Below, in pieces: positions 53,093 through 61,648 of a DNA stretch of 64,000 nt (position 1 is its first letter; each line of letters starts with the position of its first letter). The notes below the pieces were generated by a model. That model did no database searches, was not told where the DNA came from, and saw only the letters and a list, made by a program, of their open reading frames with translations. This DNA comes from JACCXM01 sp046328335 (GTDB lineage Bacteria > Chloroflexota > Chloroflexia > Thermomicrobiales > UBA6265): positions 124,001 through 188,000 of the forward strand of contig JAXLWU010000005.1 of the NCBI GenBank assembly GCA_046328335.1, in the 5' to 3' direction. The position numbers and the translations under genes are program-made.

Positions 53093-53812
53093 ATGGCTGA
53101 ACCGCGAACGCGCGACGAACGGATCCTCCTGGTCGAAGACGAGGAGCCGATTCGCGAATTGCTGACCACCGCGCTCCGCTTCATCGGCTACACCGTCGAA
53201 ACGGCGACCACCGGCGTGGAAGGACTCGCGCTCTCCCGGAACGATGCCTGGGACCTCCTGGTGCTCGATGTCAATCTCCCCGAACTCGATGGTTTCACCC
53301 TCTGCCGCAAGGTGCGTGAGGCGGGGAACGATGTGCCGGTGATCTTTCTCACCGCGCGCGATGATCCCGCCGATCTGCGTGCCGGGTTCACCGGCGGCGG
53401 CGACGACTACCTGACCAAGCCGTTCAGCCTCGAGGAATTGACGCTGCGGGTGGAGGCGATCCTGCGCCGCGGCAAGAGCCGCGCTCCGGAGCGCAACCGT
53501 CTCACCGCGGGTGACCTGGTGCTGGATGACGATGCGCACCGTGTCTGGCAGGGGGAGACTGAACTGGAGTTGACCCCGACCGAGTACCGGCTGCTGCGCT
53601 ACCTGCTACAGAACGCCGGCCGCGTCGTCTCCCGCGCGCAGATCATCGACCACGTCTGGGACTACGGCTACGCCATCGAACCCTCCGGGGTCGAGACCTA
53701 CATCAGTTATCTGCGGCGCAAACTCGATGACCGCGACGGCAAGGTGATCCGCACCGTGCGCGGCGTGGGGTATTCCCTTCGCCAACCCGAGCCGGCGGGA
53801 GAGCCAGGGTGA
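53093..53812 (+). CDS. OmpR-family response regulator
   Basis: 239 residues from ATG 53093. Receiver domain with acidic pocket VEDEEP, phospho-Asp about 59 in VLDVNLPELDGF, then FLTARDD and the Lys in DDYLTKPFSL. C-terminal winged helix: LTPTEYRLLRYLLQNAGRVV, VETYISYLRRKLDD and IRTVRGVGYSLR. It overlaps the sensor kinase gene by GTGA (53809-53812). The Met/His-rich exported protein at 55450 may be its target. Confidence 0.92.
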   Translation: MAEPRTRDERILLVEDEEPIRELLTTALRFIGYTVETATTGVEGLALSRNDAWDLLVLDVNLPELDGFTLCRKVREAGNDVPVIFLTARDDPADLRAGFTGGGDDYLTKPFSLEELTLRVEAILRRGKSRAPERNRLTAGDLVLDDDAHRVWQGETELELTPTEYRLLRYLLQNAGRVVSRAQIIDHVWDYGYAIEPSGVETYISYLRRKLDDRDGKVIRTVRGVGYSLRQPEPAGEPG

Positions 53813-55263
53813 GTCTCGGCACGCGCATCGCCCTCGGCGTCGCCGTGGTGCTGGCGCTGACGCTCGCCGTGCTCGGCGTGGCGATGACCGGGGCCACCCG
53901 CATCGTCCTCACCGCTGAGGTCGACAAGCGCCTGACCGATTCGCTGGGCCGGTTCCGGGGCCGCCCGGATTGGGGGGCCGAGGATATCTTCGGGCCGCAC
54001 GGCGTCAATGGGCGTGGCGACCATGACGACGATTACCTCCCCGGTGGACCGCTCAGTCTGAACAGCCGCAGCGTCGGTTTCTTCGGTTTCGATCGCGATG
54101 GGGTGCTGCGGGTGCAGATGCCCTCCGAGACATCGAACCGCCCCGATCCGCTCCCCAGGTTCCCCCCCATTCCGAGCCCGCAAGTGACCGCGATGCTCGG
54201 TAAGATCGTGACCCTGCCCGCCGTGGATGGATCGGGCACGTACCGCGTGCTGATGTTTCCCGGTCCCGCCGGTTCGACCCTGGCCGCCACCGCCTCCCTG
54301 CATCGGGTTGATGATGCGGTCGCGCAGTTGATGCGGGTGCTGGCCGTCGCGGGCACGGTCGCGCTGATCATCGCCGCCCTGGCGAGTTGGTGGGTCATTC
54401 GCCTCGGTCTGCGCCCCGTCGACCGCATGGTGGCGACCGCGGCGGCGATCGCGGCGGGTGATCTCAGCCGGCGCGTCCCCGACGCCCAACCTGGCACCGA
54501 ACTGGGCCGGCTGGGGATCGCGCTGAACGCGATGCTGACCCAGATCGAAGCGGGGATCCGGGAGCGGGAAGCGGGTGAGGCGCGGCTGCGGCGGTTTGTC
54601 GCCGATGCCGCGCATGAACTCCGCACCCCGTTGACCTCTCTCCGCGGCTACGCCGAACTCTACCGGCAGGGCGCCCTGCCCTCCCCCGATGCGGTGGCGC
54701 ACGCCATGAGCCGGATCGAATCGGAGGGCGGCCGCATGGCGCGGCTGGTCGACGATCTCCTTCTCCTCGCCCGGACCGACCAGGGCCGTCCGCTGGAACG
54801 CGAACCGGTCGATCTCAGCCGCCTGGCGCGCGAGGCCGCCGACGACTTCTCCGCCGCCAACCCCGAGCGCACCTTGACGCGCGAACTCGCCGATTCTGCG
54901 GTGGTGATCGGCGATCCGGTTCGCTTGCGGCAGGCGATCGACAACCTCCTCGCCAACGTGCGGACCCATACCCCCGTCGGAACGCCCGCGCGCGTGCAGG
55001 TGACGCGCAACGGGCAGTGGGCCGAGGTGACCGTTGCCGACGCGGGACCGGGAATCGCCCCGACCGATCAGGAGCGGATCTTCGAACGTTTCTGGCGGGG
55101 CGATCCCGCCCGCCGCCGCGCCAGCGGCAGCGGCGCCGGGCTCGGCCTGAGCATCGTCGATGCGCTGGTGAAAGCGCACGGCGGCGCGGTGGCGGTCCAG
55201 AGCGAACCGGGAGATGGCGCCGCCTTTACGATCCGGTTGCCGCTGGCGCCGCCCGGTTCCTGA
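53809..55263 (+). CDS. Sensor histidine kinase
   Basis: 484 residues from GTG 53809. TM1 about 7-30, a 140-residue extracytoplasmic sensor with Asp/His-rich DHDDDYLPGG (about 71-80) that could bind metal, TM2 about 178-200, a HAMP linker (RPVDRMVATAAAIAAGDLSR), then the H-box DAAHELRTPL with His about 269. The ATPase domain has the N-box LLANVRTHTP, G1 DAGPGI and G2 GAGLGLSI. With the regulator before it, this is a complete two-component system. The His/Asp patch and the Met/His-rich gene downstream suggest a metal signal, perhaps copper; this is inference. Confidence 0.9.
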   Translation: MSLGTRIALGVAVVLALTLAVLGVAMTGATRIVLTAEVDKRLTDSLGRFRGRPDWGAEDIFGPHGVNGRGDHDDDYLPGGPLSLNSRSVGFFGFDRDGVLRVQMPSETSNRPDPLPRFPPIPSPQVTAMLGKIVTLPAVDGSGTYRVLMFPGPAGSTLAATASLHRVDDAVAQLMRVLAVAGTVALIIAALASWWVIRLGLRPVDRMVATAAAIAAGDLSRRVPDAQPGTELGRLGIALNAMLTQIEAGIREREAGEARLRRFVADAAHELRTPLTSLRGYAELYRQGALPSPDAVAHAMSRIESEGGRMARLVDDLLLLARTDQGRPLEREPVDLSRLAREAADDFSAANPERTLTRELADSAVVIGDPVRLRQAIDNLLANVRTHTPVGTPARVQVTRNGQWAEVTVADAGPGIAPTDQERIFERFWRGDPARRRASGSGAGLGLSIVDALVKAHGGAVAVQSEPGDGAAFTIRLPLAPPGS

Positions 55264-55449
55264 CGAAGTCTCATCCCGTTCCCAGCAAATCGTAAGCATT
55301 GCCCCCGATGATGGAGATAGAGCGTTGGGTCATGCCGTTCCCGCCAGAGCGGGACGCGGCTGGTCGAGGGTGCAAGGAGCCCGGCCACGACCCAGGGTGG
55401 GCGTGCCGTTCCGTTCGGGAACGGCAACGATGTGAGCGAGGTGAGGTGT

Positions 55450-56406
55450 ATGGAAAGCACACGGCGGTTCAGCCGGAAGACGTTTGTCACGGCACTTGGC
55501 GTTTCCGGTCTTGGCATCGCCGCGGCGGCGACGCGGGTCACGCCCGCCTTTGCCCAGGACGCGACGCCCAGCGCCGGCATGCAAGGCGGCGGCGATTTCG
55601 AGGCGATGCGGGACCAGTTCTATGCGGAGTTCACCAAGGCGCTCGCCACGCAACTGAAACTCAGCAACGCCGATGACGTCGATCCCGCGATTCGCGCCGC
55701 CTGGGGGACCGTCCTCGACGGACTGCAGGGCGACGGTCTGGTGACGGCCGGACAGGCGACGGCGATCAAGCATCTGATCGATACGGCCGAGGTCCCGATC
55801 GGACCGGGTCCGATGTTCGGCGCCATGCACGGTCGCGGCCCGGGTGGCATGCCGGGTGGTGGACCCGGCGGCGAGCCCGCGCCGGCCACCACGGAAGGCG
55901 ATGCCCAGACCGCGACGGCTTCCACCGCAATGACCGATTACGACAAGCGTAAGGCGATCGCCGAGCGGCTCTACCCCGATTTCACCGCGGCACTTGCCAC
56001 TCAGCTGAAGGCCGGCAGCGCGGACGAGGTCGACGGCGCGATTCGCCTCGCGTTGCTCGATACGATCGATGCCATGGCGGCCGCGGACAACGCGCCGCCG
56101 ATGCCGGTCGATGTCATGAAGTTCATGGCCGCCACGTCCGATGCCCCGATCGGGCCCGGCATCTTCATGGGACCGGCGATGGGCGGCTTCATGCACGGCA
56201 TGGGCGACATGCACGGTATGGGCGACATGCATGGCATGGGCGACATGCACGACATGGAAGGGCATGGCATGCAGGGACGCGGATCAGGTGGTGGCCGCGG
56301 CCGGGGTGGGCAGTCCGGTTCCTGGGGCGACGATGACCGCGGCGGGGACAACAGCGGCAAGGAGAAGAACTCTAGCGGTGACGACGAGGACGATGCCTCG
56401 TCGTAG
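55450..56406 (+). CDS. Tat-exported Met/His-rich repeat protein
   Basis: 318 residues from ATG 55450 (GAGGT upstream). Signal RRFSRKTFVTALGVSGLGIA then ATRVTPAFA. Two related helical halves: FTKALATQLKLSNADDVDPA with IRAAWGTVLDGLQ, and FTAALATQLKAGSADEVDGA with IRLALLDTIDAM. Between and after them are Gly/Met/His stretches, including a tandem six-residue repeat GDMHGM (three to four copies, encoded by 18-bp repeats at about 56196-56255). The C-terminus is Gly/Arg then Asp/Ser-rich. Clustered Met and His favour copper or silver binding. It follows the two-component genes by 186 bp and may be regulated by them. Confidence 0.7.
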   Translation: MESTRRFSRKTFVTALGVSGLGIAAAATRVTPAFAQDATPSAGMQGGGDFEAMRDQFYAEFTKALATQLKLSNADDVDPAIRAAWGTVLDGLQGDGLVTAGQATAIKHLIDTAEVPIGPGPMFGAMHGRGPGGMPGGGPGGEPAPATTEGDAQTATASTAMTDYDKRKAIAERLYPDFTAALATQLKAGSADEVDGAIRLALLDTIDAMAAADNAPPMPVDVMKFMAATSDAPIGPGIFMGPAMGGFMHGMGDMHGMGDMHGMGDMHDMEGHGMQGRGSGGGRGRGGQSGSWGDDDRGGDNSGKEKNSSGDDEDDASS

Positions 56407-56430
56407 AGCCGCCGCTGACAGTGCCGCGCA

Positions 56431-56526
56431 AACGTCGTGTCGTTCCGAGCCGCGGCGAGGAATCTCGTCGTTGGTCAGGCGTCGGGCACACGCCGAGGTC
56501 CCTCCTCCGTCGGGACGACACGACAT
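56431..56526. repeat. MITE-like inverted-repeat element (GTCGTGTCGTTCCGAG family)
   Basis: Left arm GTCGTGTCGTTCCGAGCCGC then GGCGAGGAATCTCG; right arm CCGAGGTCCCTCCTCCGTCG then GGACGACACGAC. The arms are imperfect reverse complements with about 30 bp between. Same family as 8851-8993 and 50428-50523. Confidence 0.7.
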
Positions 56527-56622
56527 TCACACCTCGTGGTAATGGAACACCTCGCTCCCGCCGGGCCGGGGCGGGGCGAATAAGAGGAACGGATACTCCA
56601 ACTTAATGAGGAAGCGAGCCCG

Positions 56623-56669
56623 GACGAACCGCGGCGTGGGGTGTCGGACCCCGCGCCGCGGTCTTCGTC
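56623..56669. promoter_or_regulatory. Long stem-loop upstream of the methyltransferase/MTHFR gene
   Basis: GACGAA-CCGCGGCG-T-GGGG (56623-56641) pairs with CCCC-G-CGCCGCGG-TC-TTCGTC (56649-56669) over an about 7-base loop. It sits 104 bp before the TTG start at 56774. It may terminate the upstream gene or act as a leader attenuator. I see no SAM, SAH or cobalamin riboswitch core around it. Confidence 0.4.
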
Positions 56670-56773
56670 TTGCGTGAAACGTTGCGTCTGCCGCGAGGGC
56701 AGATCACCGCGTCTTTCGTGATGATCGGGGTAGCATATCGGGCAGTCTGCCATCCGCTCGCAGGAGTTCCACG

Positions 56774-58672
56774 TTGACCCACCCGCTGCTCGCTCGCCTC
56801 GCCGCCGGTCCACTGCTCGCCGATGGCGCCATGGGGACGCTCCTTTACGCCGCCGGCGCTTCGCTCGATGAATCGTTCGACGCCCTCAATCTGAACCGGC
56901 CGGAGTTGGTCCTCGCCGCGCACCGTGCCTACCTCGACGCCGGCGCCGACGTGATCGAAACCAACTCCTTCGGCGCCAACCGCTTCAAACTGGAGACCTT
57001 CGGCCTGGCCGACCGCGTGCGCGAGATCAACCGCAAGGCGGTCCGTCTGGCCCGCGAGGCGCGGGAGATTACCGGCAAACCGGTGTTGGTGGCGGGATCG
57101 GTCGGACCGACCGGCCGGCCCCTGGCGACCCTGGGGGCCGTCGCGCCGGAAGCGCTGCGCGATGCCTTTCGCGAGCAGATCGAGGCCCTGCTGGAAGGCG
57201 GGGTCGATTTCCTCATCCTGGAGACGATCGGCAGTCTTGGCGAGATGACGGAAGCGGTCATCGCCGCGCGCGAGGTGAGCGATCTGCCAATTGTCGCCTC
57301 GATGACCTTCGCCGAAGATGGGCGCACCATCGGCGGCAGTAGCCCGGCTGAGGTCGTGGCGCGGCTGGTGGAGTTCGGCGTCGCCGCGATCGGCGCCAAC
57401 TGCTCGGTCGGGCCGCAGCGGTTGCTGCCGGTGGCGGCGGCGATGGCCCGCGTGCTCATTGACTACGGTCCGAATGCGCCGGTGGTCTCCTGCATGCCGA
57501 ACGCGGGCTGGCCGGCGCATGTCGCCGGGCGGGTGATCTACCCCTCGTCGCCGGAGTACTTCGCCGACTTCGCGCGGTCGGCGCTCGAGGCCGGGGTGCG
57601 CCTCATCGGCGGTTGCTGTGGCACGACCCCCGAGCACACCGCGGCGATGCGCGCCGCGCTCGATACCTGGCAGGCGAGCCGCAACGGGACCACGCGGGAG
57701 GCGGCAATGCCTCGCGTGCGGCTGGCGCGGCCACGGCAACTCGATCTGCAGCCCGCGGAAAGCCAAACCCACCTGCGGGAGAAACTCGACCGCGGCGAGT
57801 TCGTCGTCAGCGTCGAGATCGACCCGCCGAAGGGACTCAACCCGGCGAAGGCGCTGGAGGGAGCGCGGTTGCTGAAAGAGGCTGGCGTCGCGTTCATCAA
57901 TGTCGCCGATTCGCCGATGGCGCGGGTGCGGATGAGCGCTTTGACTCTTTCCTACCTGATCCAGCATCAGGTGGGGATCGAGACCATCCTCCACCTCACC
58001 ACCCGCGACCGCTCGCTGATGGGTTTGCAATCGGAACTGCTGGGAGCGCACGCGGTGGGGGTACGCAATATCCTCGCCCTCACCGGTGATCCGCCCAGCC
58101 TGGGGGATTACCCCGATTCCTCGGCCGTCTACGACGTCGATTCGATCGGGCTGATCCGGGTGCTCAACGGGCTGAACGCGGGCACCGATTCCGCCGGAGC
58201 CTCGATCGGGCGGCAGGCGGCGTTCACCATCGCCTGCGCCGTCGATCCCACCCGCGCCGATCTGGAGCATGAGGCGGAGCGCCTCAGGGCGAAACTGGAC
58301 GCCGGCGCCGACCTGGTCATGACCCAGCCAATCTACGACCCGGAGTCGTGGCACCGCTTCCTGCGCGCGTTCGGCGCGGCGCGGCTGCCGGTGCCGGTAC
58401 TGGCCGGCATTCTGCCGCTACAGAGCAGCAAGCACGCCGAATTCCTCCACAACGAGGTGCCGGGGATCACCCTGAGCGACGAGGCGCGGGAGCGGATGCG
58501 TCTCGCCGGTCCGGACGGGCGGCGGGAAGGGGTGCGCATGGCGCAGGAACTGCTGCAGGAACTCCGTCCGCTGGTGCAGGGGGTCTACCTGATGCCCTCC
58601 TTCGGCCGCTACGAAGTCGCCGCGGAGGTGTTGCAGATTCTGTCACCGCAAGCGGTTGGGGCGCCAGCCTGA
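56774..58672 (+). CDS. Bifunctional homocysteine S-methyltransferase / methylenetetrahydrofolate reductase
   Basis: 632 residues from TTG 56774 with AGGAG 9 bp upstream. Residues 1-310 are a homocysteine S-methyltransferase: ADGAMGTLLYAAG at the start and the zinc Cys in GANCSVGP and GGCCGTTPEH. Residues about 330-625 are a methylenetetrahydrofolate reductase: FVVSVEIDPPKGLNPAKALE, NILALTGDPPSLGDYPDS, then DAGADLVMTQPIYDPESW (FAD/folate-barrel motifs). The fusion resembles Bacillus YitJ, which makes 5-methyl-THF and transfers methyl groups towards methionine. It is unlinked to the trans-sulfuration operon at 10-12 kb but in the same pathway. Confidence 0.93.
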   Translation: MTHPLLARLAAGPLLADGAMGTLLYAAGASLDESFDALNLNRPELVLAAHRAYLDAGADVIETNSFGANRFKLETFGLADRVREINRKAVRLAREAREITGKPVLVAGSVGPTGRPLATLGAVAPEALRDAFREQIEALLEGGVDFLILETIGSLGEMTEAVIAAREVSDLPIVASMTFAEDGRTIGGSSPAEVVARLVEFGVAAIGANCSVGPQRLLPVAAAMARVLIDYGPNAPVVSCMPNAGWPAHVAGRVIYPSSPEYFADFARSALEAGVRLIGGCCGTTPEHTAAMRAALDTWQASRNGTTREAAMPRVRLARPRQLDLQPAESQTHLREKLDRGEFVVSVEIDPPKGLNPAKALEGARLLKEAGVAFINVADSPMARVRMSALTLSYLIQHQVGIETILHLTTRDRSLMGLQSELLGAHAVGVRNILALTGDPPSLGDYPDSSAVYDVDSIGLIRVLNGLNAGTDSAGASIGRQAAFTIACAVDPTRADLEHEAERLRAKLDAGADLVMTQPIYDPESWHRFLRAFGAARLPVPVLAGILPLQSSKHAEFLHNEVPGITLSDEARERMRLAGPDGRREGVRMAQELLQELRPLVQGVYLMPSFGRYEVAAEVLQILSPQAVGAPA

Positions 58673-58942
58673 GTGGCGTGTGATCGGTGCAACCCTGCAG
58701 GTTCGTGCATCGTCAGGGTTGCCTGCACCTAACCGCTTTGCGCCCGATTCCGCTGGCGACTGGCCTCAGCCGTGCCTTGCGCTTGCGGACGCTCCCCTCC
58801 AAACAGAAGCCCAGGAGCAGAGCGGCGTGAACCCGCCATCCGATCTTCCGAGCCGATTCCATCGGAAGAGCCACGCCGTTGAGCGTGGCTCTTCGCTGCT
58901 TTGTGTCAGGTTGTTTGACGGGTGAAGGGTGCTGCGCCGACC
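58673..58942. other. Convergent intergenic region with several hairpins
   Basis: Contains GCAACCCTG (58689-58697) pairing with CAGGGTTGC (58714-58722), TCTTCCGA (58844-58851) with TCGGAAGA (58863-58870), and the long perfect stem at 58866-58895. The last two overlap and would compete. No gene is supported. Confidence 0.5.
58866..58895. terminator. Bidirectional terminator hairpin
   Basis: Perfect 12-bp stem GAAGAGCCACGC / GCGTGGCTCTTC with a 6-base loop, between the convergent methyltransferase (+) and Cys-rich (-) genes. CGCTGCTTTGTG follows on the plus strand. Confidence 0.7.
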
Positions 58943-59473
58943 CTACTCGCAGGATGGCAGGCAGCGCAGACCCGCGTTGCCTGGGCCGTCGCAGCAGGTC
59001 ATCACACAGGTGCGATTCCCCGGACAGACGTTGTCCGGACCGCAGTGGATCTCACACGTATCGGCGACCGCGCAGAAGCGGGTGTTGTTGTTGTCCGCGA
59101 TCCGGGTGCAAATGCACGCATCAGAGTTGTTGCAATGGACGTGCTGCTCGTCTTGCGGGCAGACGGAGAGATCGAGGCATTGCCCCTCGCAGCCGGTGCG
59201 GCCGCTGGCGCAGTGCTCACAGCGACCGCGACGACAGATGTCGTCATTGGTGCAATCGCCGTCGCTGACGCAGTGTTCGCACTTTCGTCGCTTGCAGACC
59301 AACCCCGGCGGGCAGGGTTGCCGCTTGTTGCATTTGAGAACCTTCTTCGCGCCGGCATCGGGGGTGCGTCCGAAAAACATCCCGATCGCACTTGCCGCAC
59401 CAGCAGCAACGACTGAGCGCCGTGTTACCCGAGAGAAGGACATGACCAACCGATCGAAACGATTATTCTCCAC
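58943..59473 (-). CDS. Cys-rich exported protein with extended Tat-like leader
   Basis: 176 residues from GTG 59473, with GAAAGGGGG 6 bp upstream; this gives MENNRFDRLVMSFSRVTRRS, the shared leader, and a hydrophobic stretch VVAAGAASAIGMFF. The mature part has about 26 Cys, in units such as CPPGLVCKRRKCEHCVSDGD, CTNDDICRRGRCEHCASG and DNVCPGNRTCVMTCC. This is a knottin/EGF-like style without enzyme motifs. It lies 229 bp from another family member at 59703, on the same strand. Confidence 0.8.
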   Translation of the reverse strand: MENNRFDRLVMSFSRVTRRSVVAAGAASAIGMFFGRTPDAGAKKVLKCNKRQPCPPGLVCKRRKCEHCVSDGDCTNDDICRRGRCEHCASGRTGCEGQCLDLSVCPQDEQHVHCNNSDACICTRIADNNNTRFCAVADTCEIHCGPDNVCPGNRTCVMTCCDGPGNAGLRCLPSCE

Positions 59474-59702
59474 CGCAGACCCCCTTCTCTTTCCGACCAT
59501 CCAATCGTCGTCCGATTGGTCCTCGTCGAGCCGCTCCCCTTGCCGCCGGTGTGGCTACCACTTCCGCATGGAATCGCTAGCGGGGCACGCTCGACGCCGC
59601 AGGAGGACTCGGCACCACCGCGCAATAGACGCGGTGCTTGCAGTCTCCGGTGCGGCTGGCAGTCCTTTGCGGATCGCCACGGTCCCGTCGAGTGACACCG
59701 TG

Positions 59703-61367
59703 TTAGCTGCGCTCCTGACAAAGCCCATAGACCGAGCCTTGGCACACCTTGCCCGATGGACAGCAGAAATAGAGCAGGCCCGATGGCGTAAAGGACACGC
59801 GGTCAAGACAACAGAGACCCGGTTCTGGACAGCACACGGTATTGATGAAGGATTGCCCGCAGGTCCGGTTTTCTGGACAGCACCCGCCGCCGAGGCAGGT
59901 ATGTCCGCTGGCGCATGGCTTGCCGCAGATGATCGAGCCGCCACAGCCATCCGGGAGCGTGGTCTCGGCAAAGCACTCGCTGGTAAGGTGATCGTAGTAC
60001 CAGGCGCACGTCCGCCGCTCACACTCGCAGGTCCCCTGCGCATTGCAAGTCTGGCCTTCCGGGCAACCACCACAGTGCACCGTGCCGCCGCAGCCATCGT
60101 CATGGCTGCCACACGCCGCGCCCAGATCCTCACACGTCTGGGGCAGACAGCATGCGTCGCCGTCTCGTCCCTGCCGGCCATTCCCCGCCTTCCGTGACGC
60201 GCAGGGCACGCAGCGGCGATTGACGCACTGCTTCCCCTGCGGGCAGCCATTGCAGGTCAGCACCTGACCACAGTTGTTCGTGATCTGGCCGCAGGGCATC
60301 TGTCGGCCATCGACCAGGTAATCGCCACACTGCTTGCAACGCAGTTTGCACGTCTGGCTCACGCCATCGCAGTAGTGATCTTGACCGCAGGTGATAGAGC
60401 ACGATTTCGTGTTCGGATCGTAGTACTTGCAATTGCCGCTGTCACAACAGACTTGATGGACAGGATCGCACTCCCCCTCCGGACAGCCGTACTGTTGCTC
60501 GCAGTCCCGGAGATCGATGTACAGTTGCCCGAAGTTCGCCAAAAAGCCGCCCAGCGCGCCGATCGGTCCGTCGAGGGCCCCCACCAGCGTGCCATAGGCC
60601 GCTTGCCCAGAATCCGACACGATGGCGTTGATCCGGCAAAGACGACGCTCGAAGATGTCGCAGGTTCGTATCCCCGCCGCGGCAACGTCATGATCCGCAC
60701 GTTCCCTGTCTCGCCTGGCGGCCGAACCCATGCTGGTATGGAGCAGGCAGTGGGCGAGCGGGTCCGCGAACGTCTCCAGGACATCGGTGATGCAGGTCCG
60801 GCACGCGGGCGAACTCGTATCCGCGCAGGGGCCGGAACATCCCTCCAGCGCCTCGTACCAATCGGCGGTCACCGGCGCCATGCATCCGGCAAATTCTGCC
60901 TCGCAGGCGGCAATGCCGGAGACGCACGCGCCATCGCACAGCCGTTTTCCAGGGGGACAACAGGGCGATCCGCCGGGGACGCACCCATCGGCACAGGATT
61001 TCAGATCGCTCGGGCAAGCGGACCGCGCCGCGGCACAGCGCCCTGCTTGCGGATCGCAGGTGAGGCCCGAACAGCATTTGGCAGGCTTGCGGGTGCCTTT
61101 CTGCGGTCTCCGACACGATCCGCCCTCGGCCACGCACCGGGGTTTCGGCCTCTTCTTTTCCCCGCTGGCGCCGCGCCTCGAGAGACGGGGGCGTCGACGA
61201 TCATGATCGTTGCCGGCCGCCCGGCCAACCGCGTCGCGGTCCTTGCCGAAGCCGGGCGTGGCCGCCCCGAGCATCGCAAGGAGCGTGACGAGGAAACTGC
61301 CGAAGGTGCGCCGGGGCAGGCGCGCGCCAAGTTGCCGCGTCAGGTGGTCGAAGTTGCGCGCATCCAT
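59703..61367 (-). CDS. Large Cys-rich exported protein with extended Tat-like leader
   Basis: 554 residues from ATG 61367. The leader MDARNFDHLTRQLGARLPRR then TFGSFLVTLLAMLG is a variant of the shared one (NFD for RFD). A basic tract (RRRPRLSRRGASGEKKRPKP) precedes about 70 Cys. A central, less Cys-rich helical stretch (about 200-290: INAIVSDSGQAAYGTLVGAL, GGFLANFGQLYIDLRDCEQQ) separates N- and C-terminal Cys modules such as CGQDHYCDGVSQTCKLRCKQ and CGSHDDGCGGTVHCGGCPEG. No catalytic motif seen. It is the largest member here and may form an extended surface structure. Confidence 0.8.
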   Translation of the reverse strand: MDARNFDHLTRQLGARLPRRTFGSFLVTLLAMLGAATPGFGKDRDAVGRAAGNDHDRRRPRLSRRGASGEKKRPKPRCVAEGGSCRRPQKGTRKPAKCCSGLTCDPQAGRCAAARSACPSDLKSCADGCVPGGSPCCPPGKRLCDGACVSGIAACEAEFAGCMAPVTADWYEALEGCSGPCADTSSPACRTCITDVLETFADPLAHCLLHTSMGSAARRDRERADHDVAAAGIRTCDIFERRLCRINAIVSDSGQAAYGTLVGALDGPIGALGGFLANFGQLYIDLRDCEQQYGCPEGECDPVHQVCCDSGNCKYYDPNTKSCSITCGQDHYCDGVSQTCKLRCKQCGDYLVDGRQMPCGQITNNCGQVLTCNGCPQGKQCVNRRCVPCASRKAGNGRQGRDGDACCLPQTCEDLGAACGSHDDGCGGTVHCGGCPEGQTCNAQGTCECERRTCAWYYDHLTSECFAETTLPDGCGGSIICGKPCASGHTCLGGGCCPENRTCGQSFINTVCCPEPGLCCLDRVSFTPSGLLYFCCPSGKVCQGSVYGLCQERS

Positions 61368-61648
61368 GCGCCCCAGCCTCCCGGAATCGACTTATGGCGA
61401 GGTGCCCTGCCAAGCATATCGGCTGCGCTGGCGCCGGCATATCATGGAAACCCGGTATTTTTCAGGGTGGTTTCGGTATTGAATATGGTGTCCGGTGTCC
61501 GGAAGAACGAAGGAAACATCCTTATCGACGAATGCGACACGTGGCCCTGCTCGGCCCTCGCCTAATGTATGATGCCAAGAACTGACAAACATGGTCTTCG
61601 GCGACCGCGTCGTATCGGCCGTTCAGGTGAAGCCAACGTCCTGCAGTC

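Noticed and set aside
53707..55299. 530-residue minus-strand frame
   Set aside because: Antisense to the sensor kinase, which has all kinase boxes. The antisense translation is low-complexity Arg/Gly/His.
56527..56773. SAM or cobalamin riboswitch before the methionine-pathway gene
   Set aside because: No conserved riboswitch core could be recognised; only a simple long hairpin is present.
56603..58354. 583-residue minus-strand frame
   Set aside because: Antisense to the homocysteine methyltransferase/MTHFR fusion; no domain recognisable.
58929..60197. Plus-strand frames over 58929-60197 and 60375-61565
   Set aside because: Antisense to the Cys-rich Tat genes, whose leader and ribosome binding sites support the minus strand.
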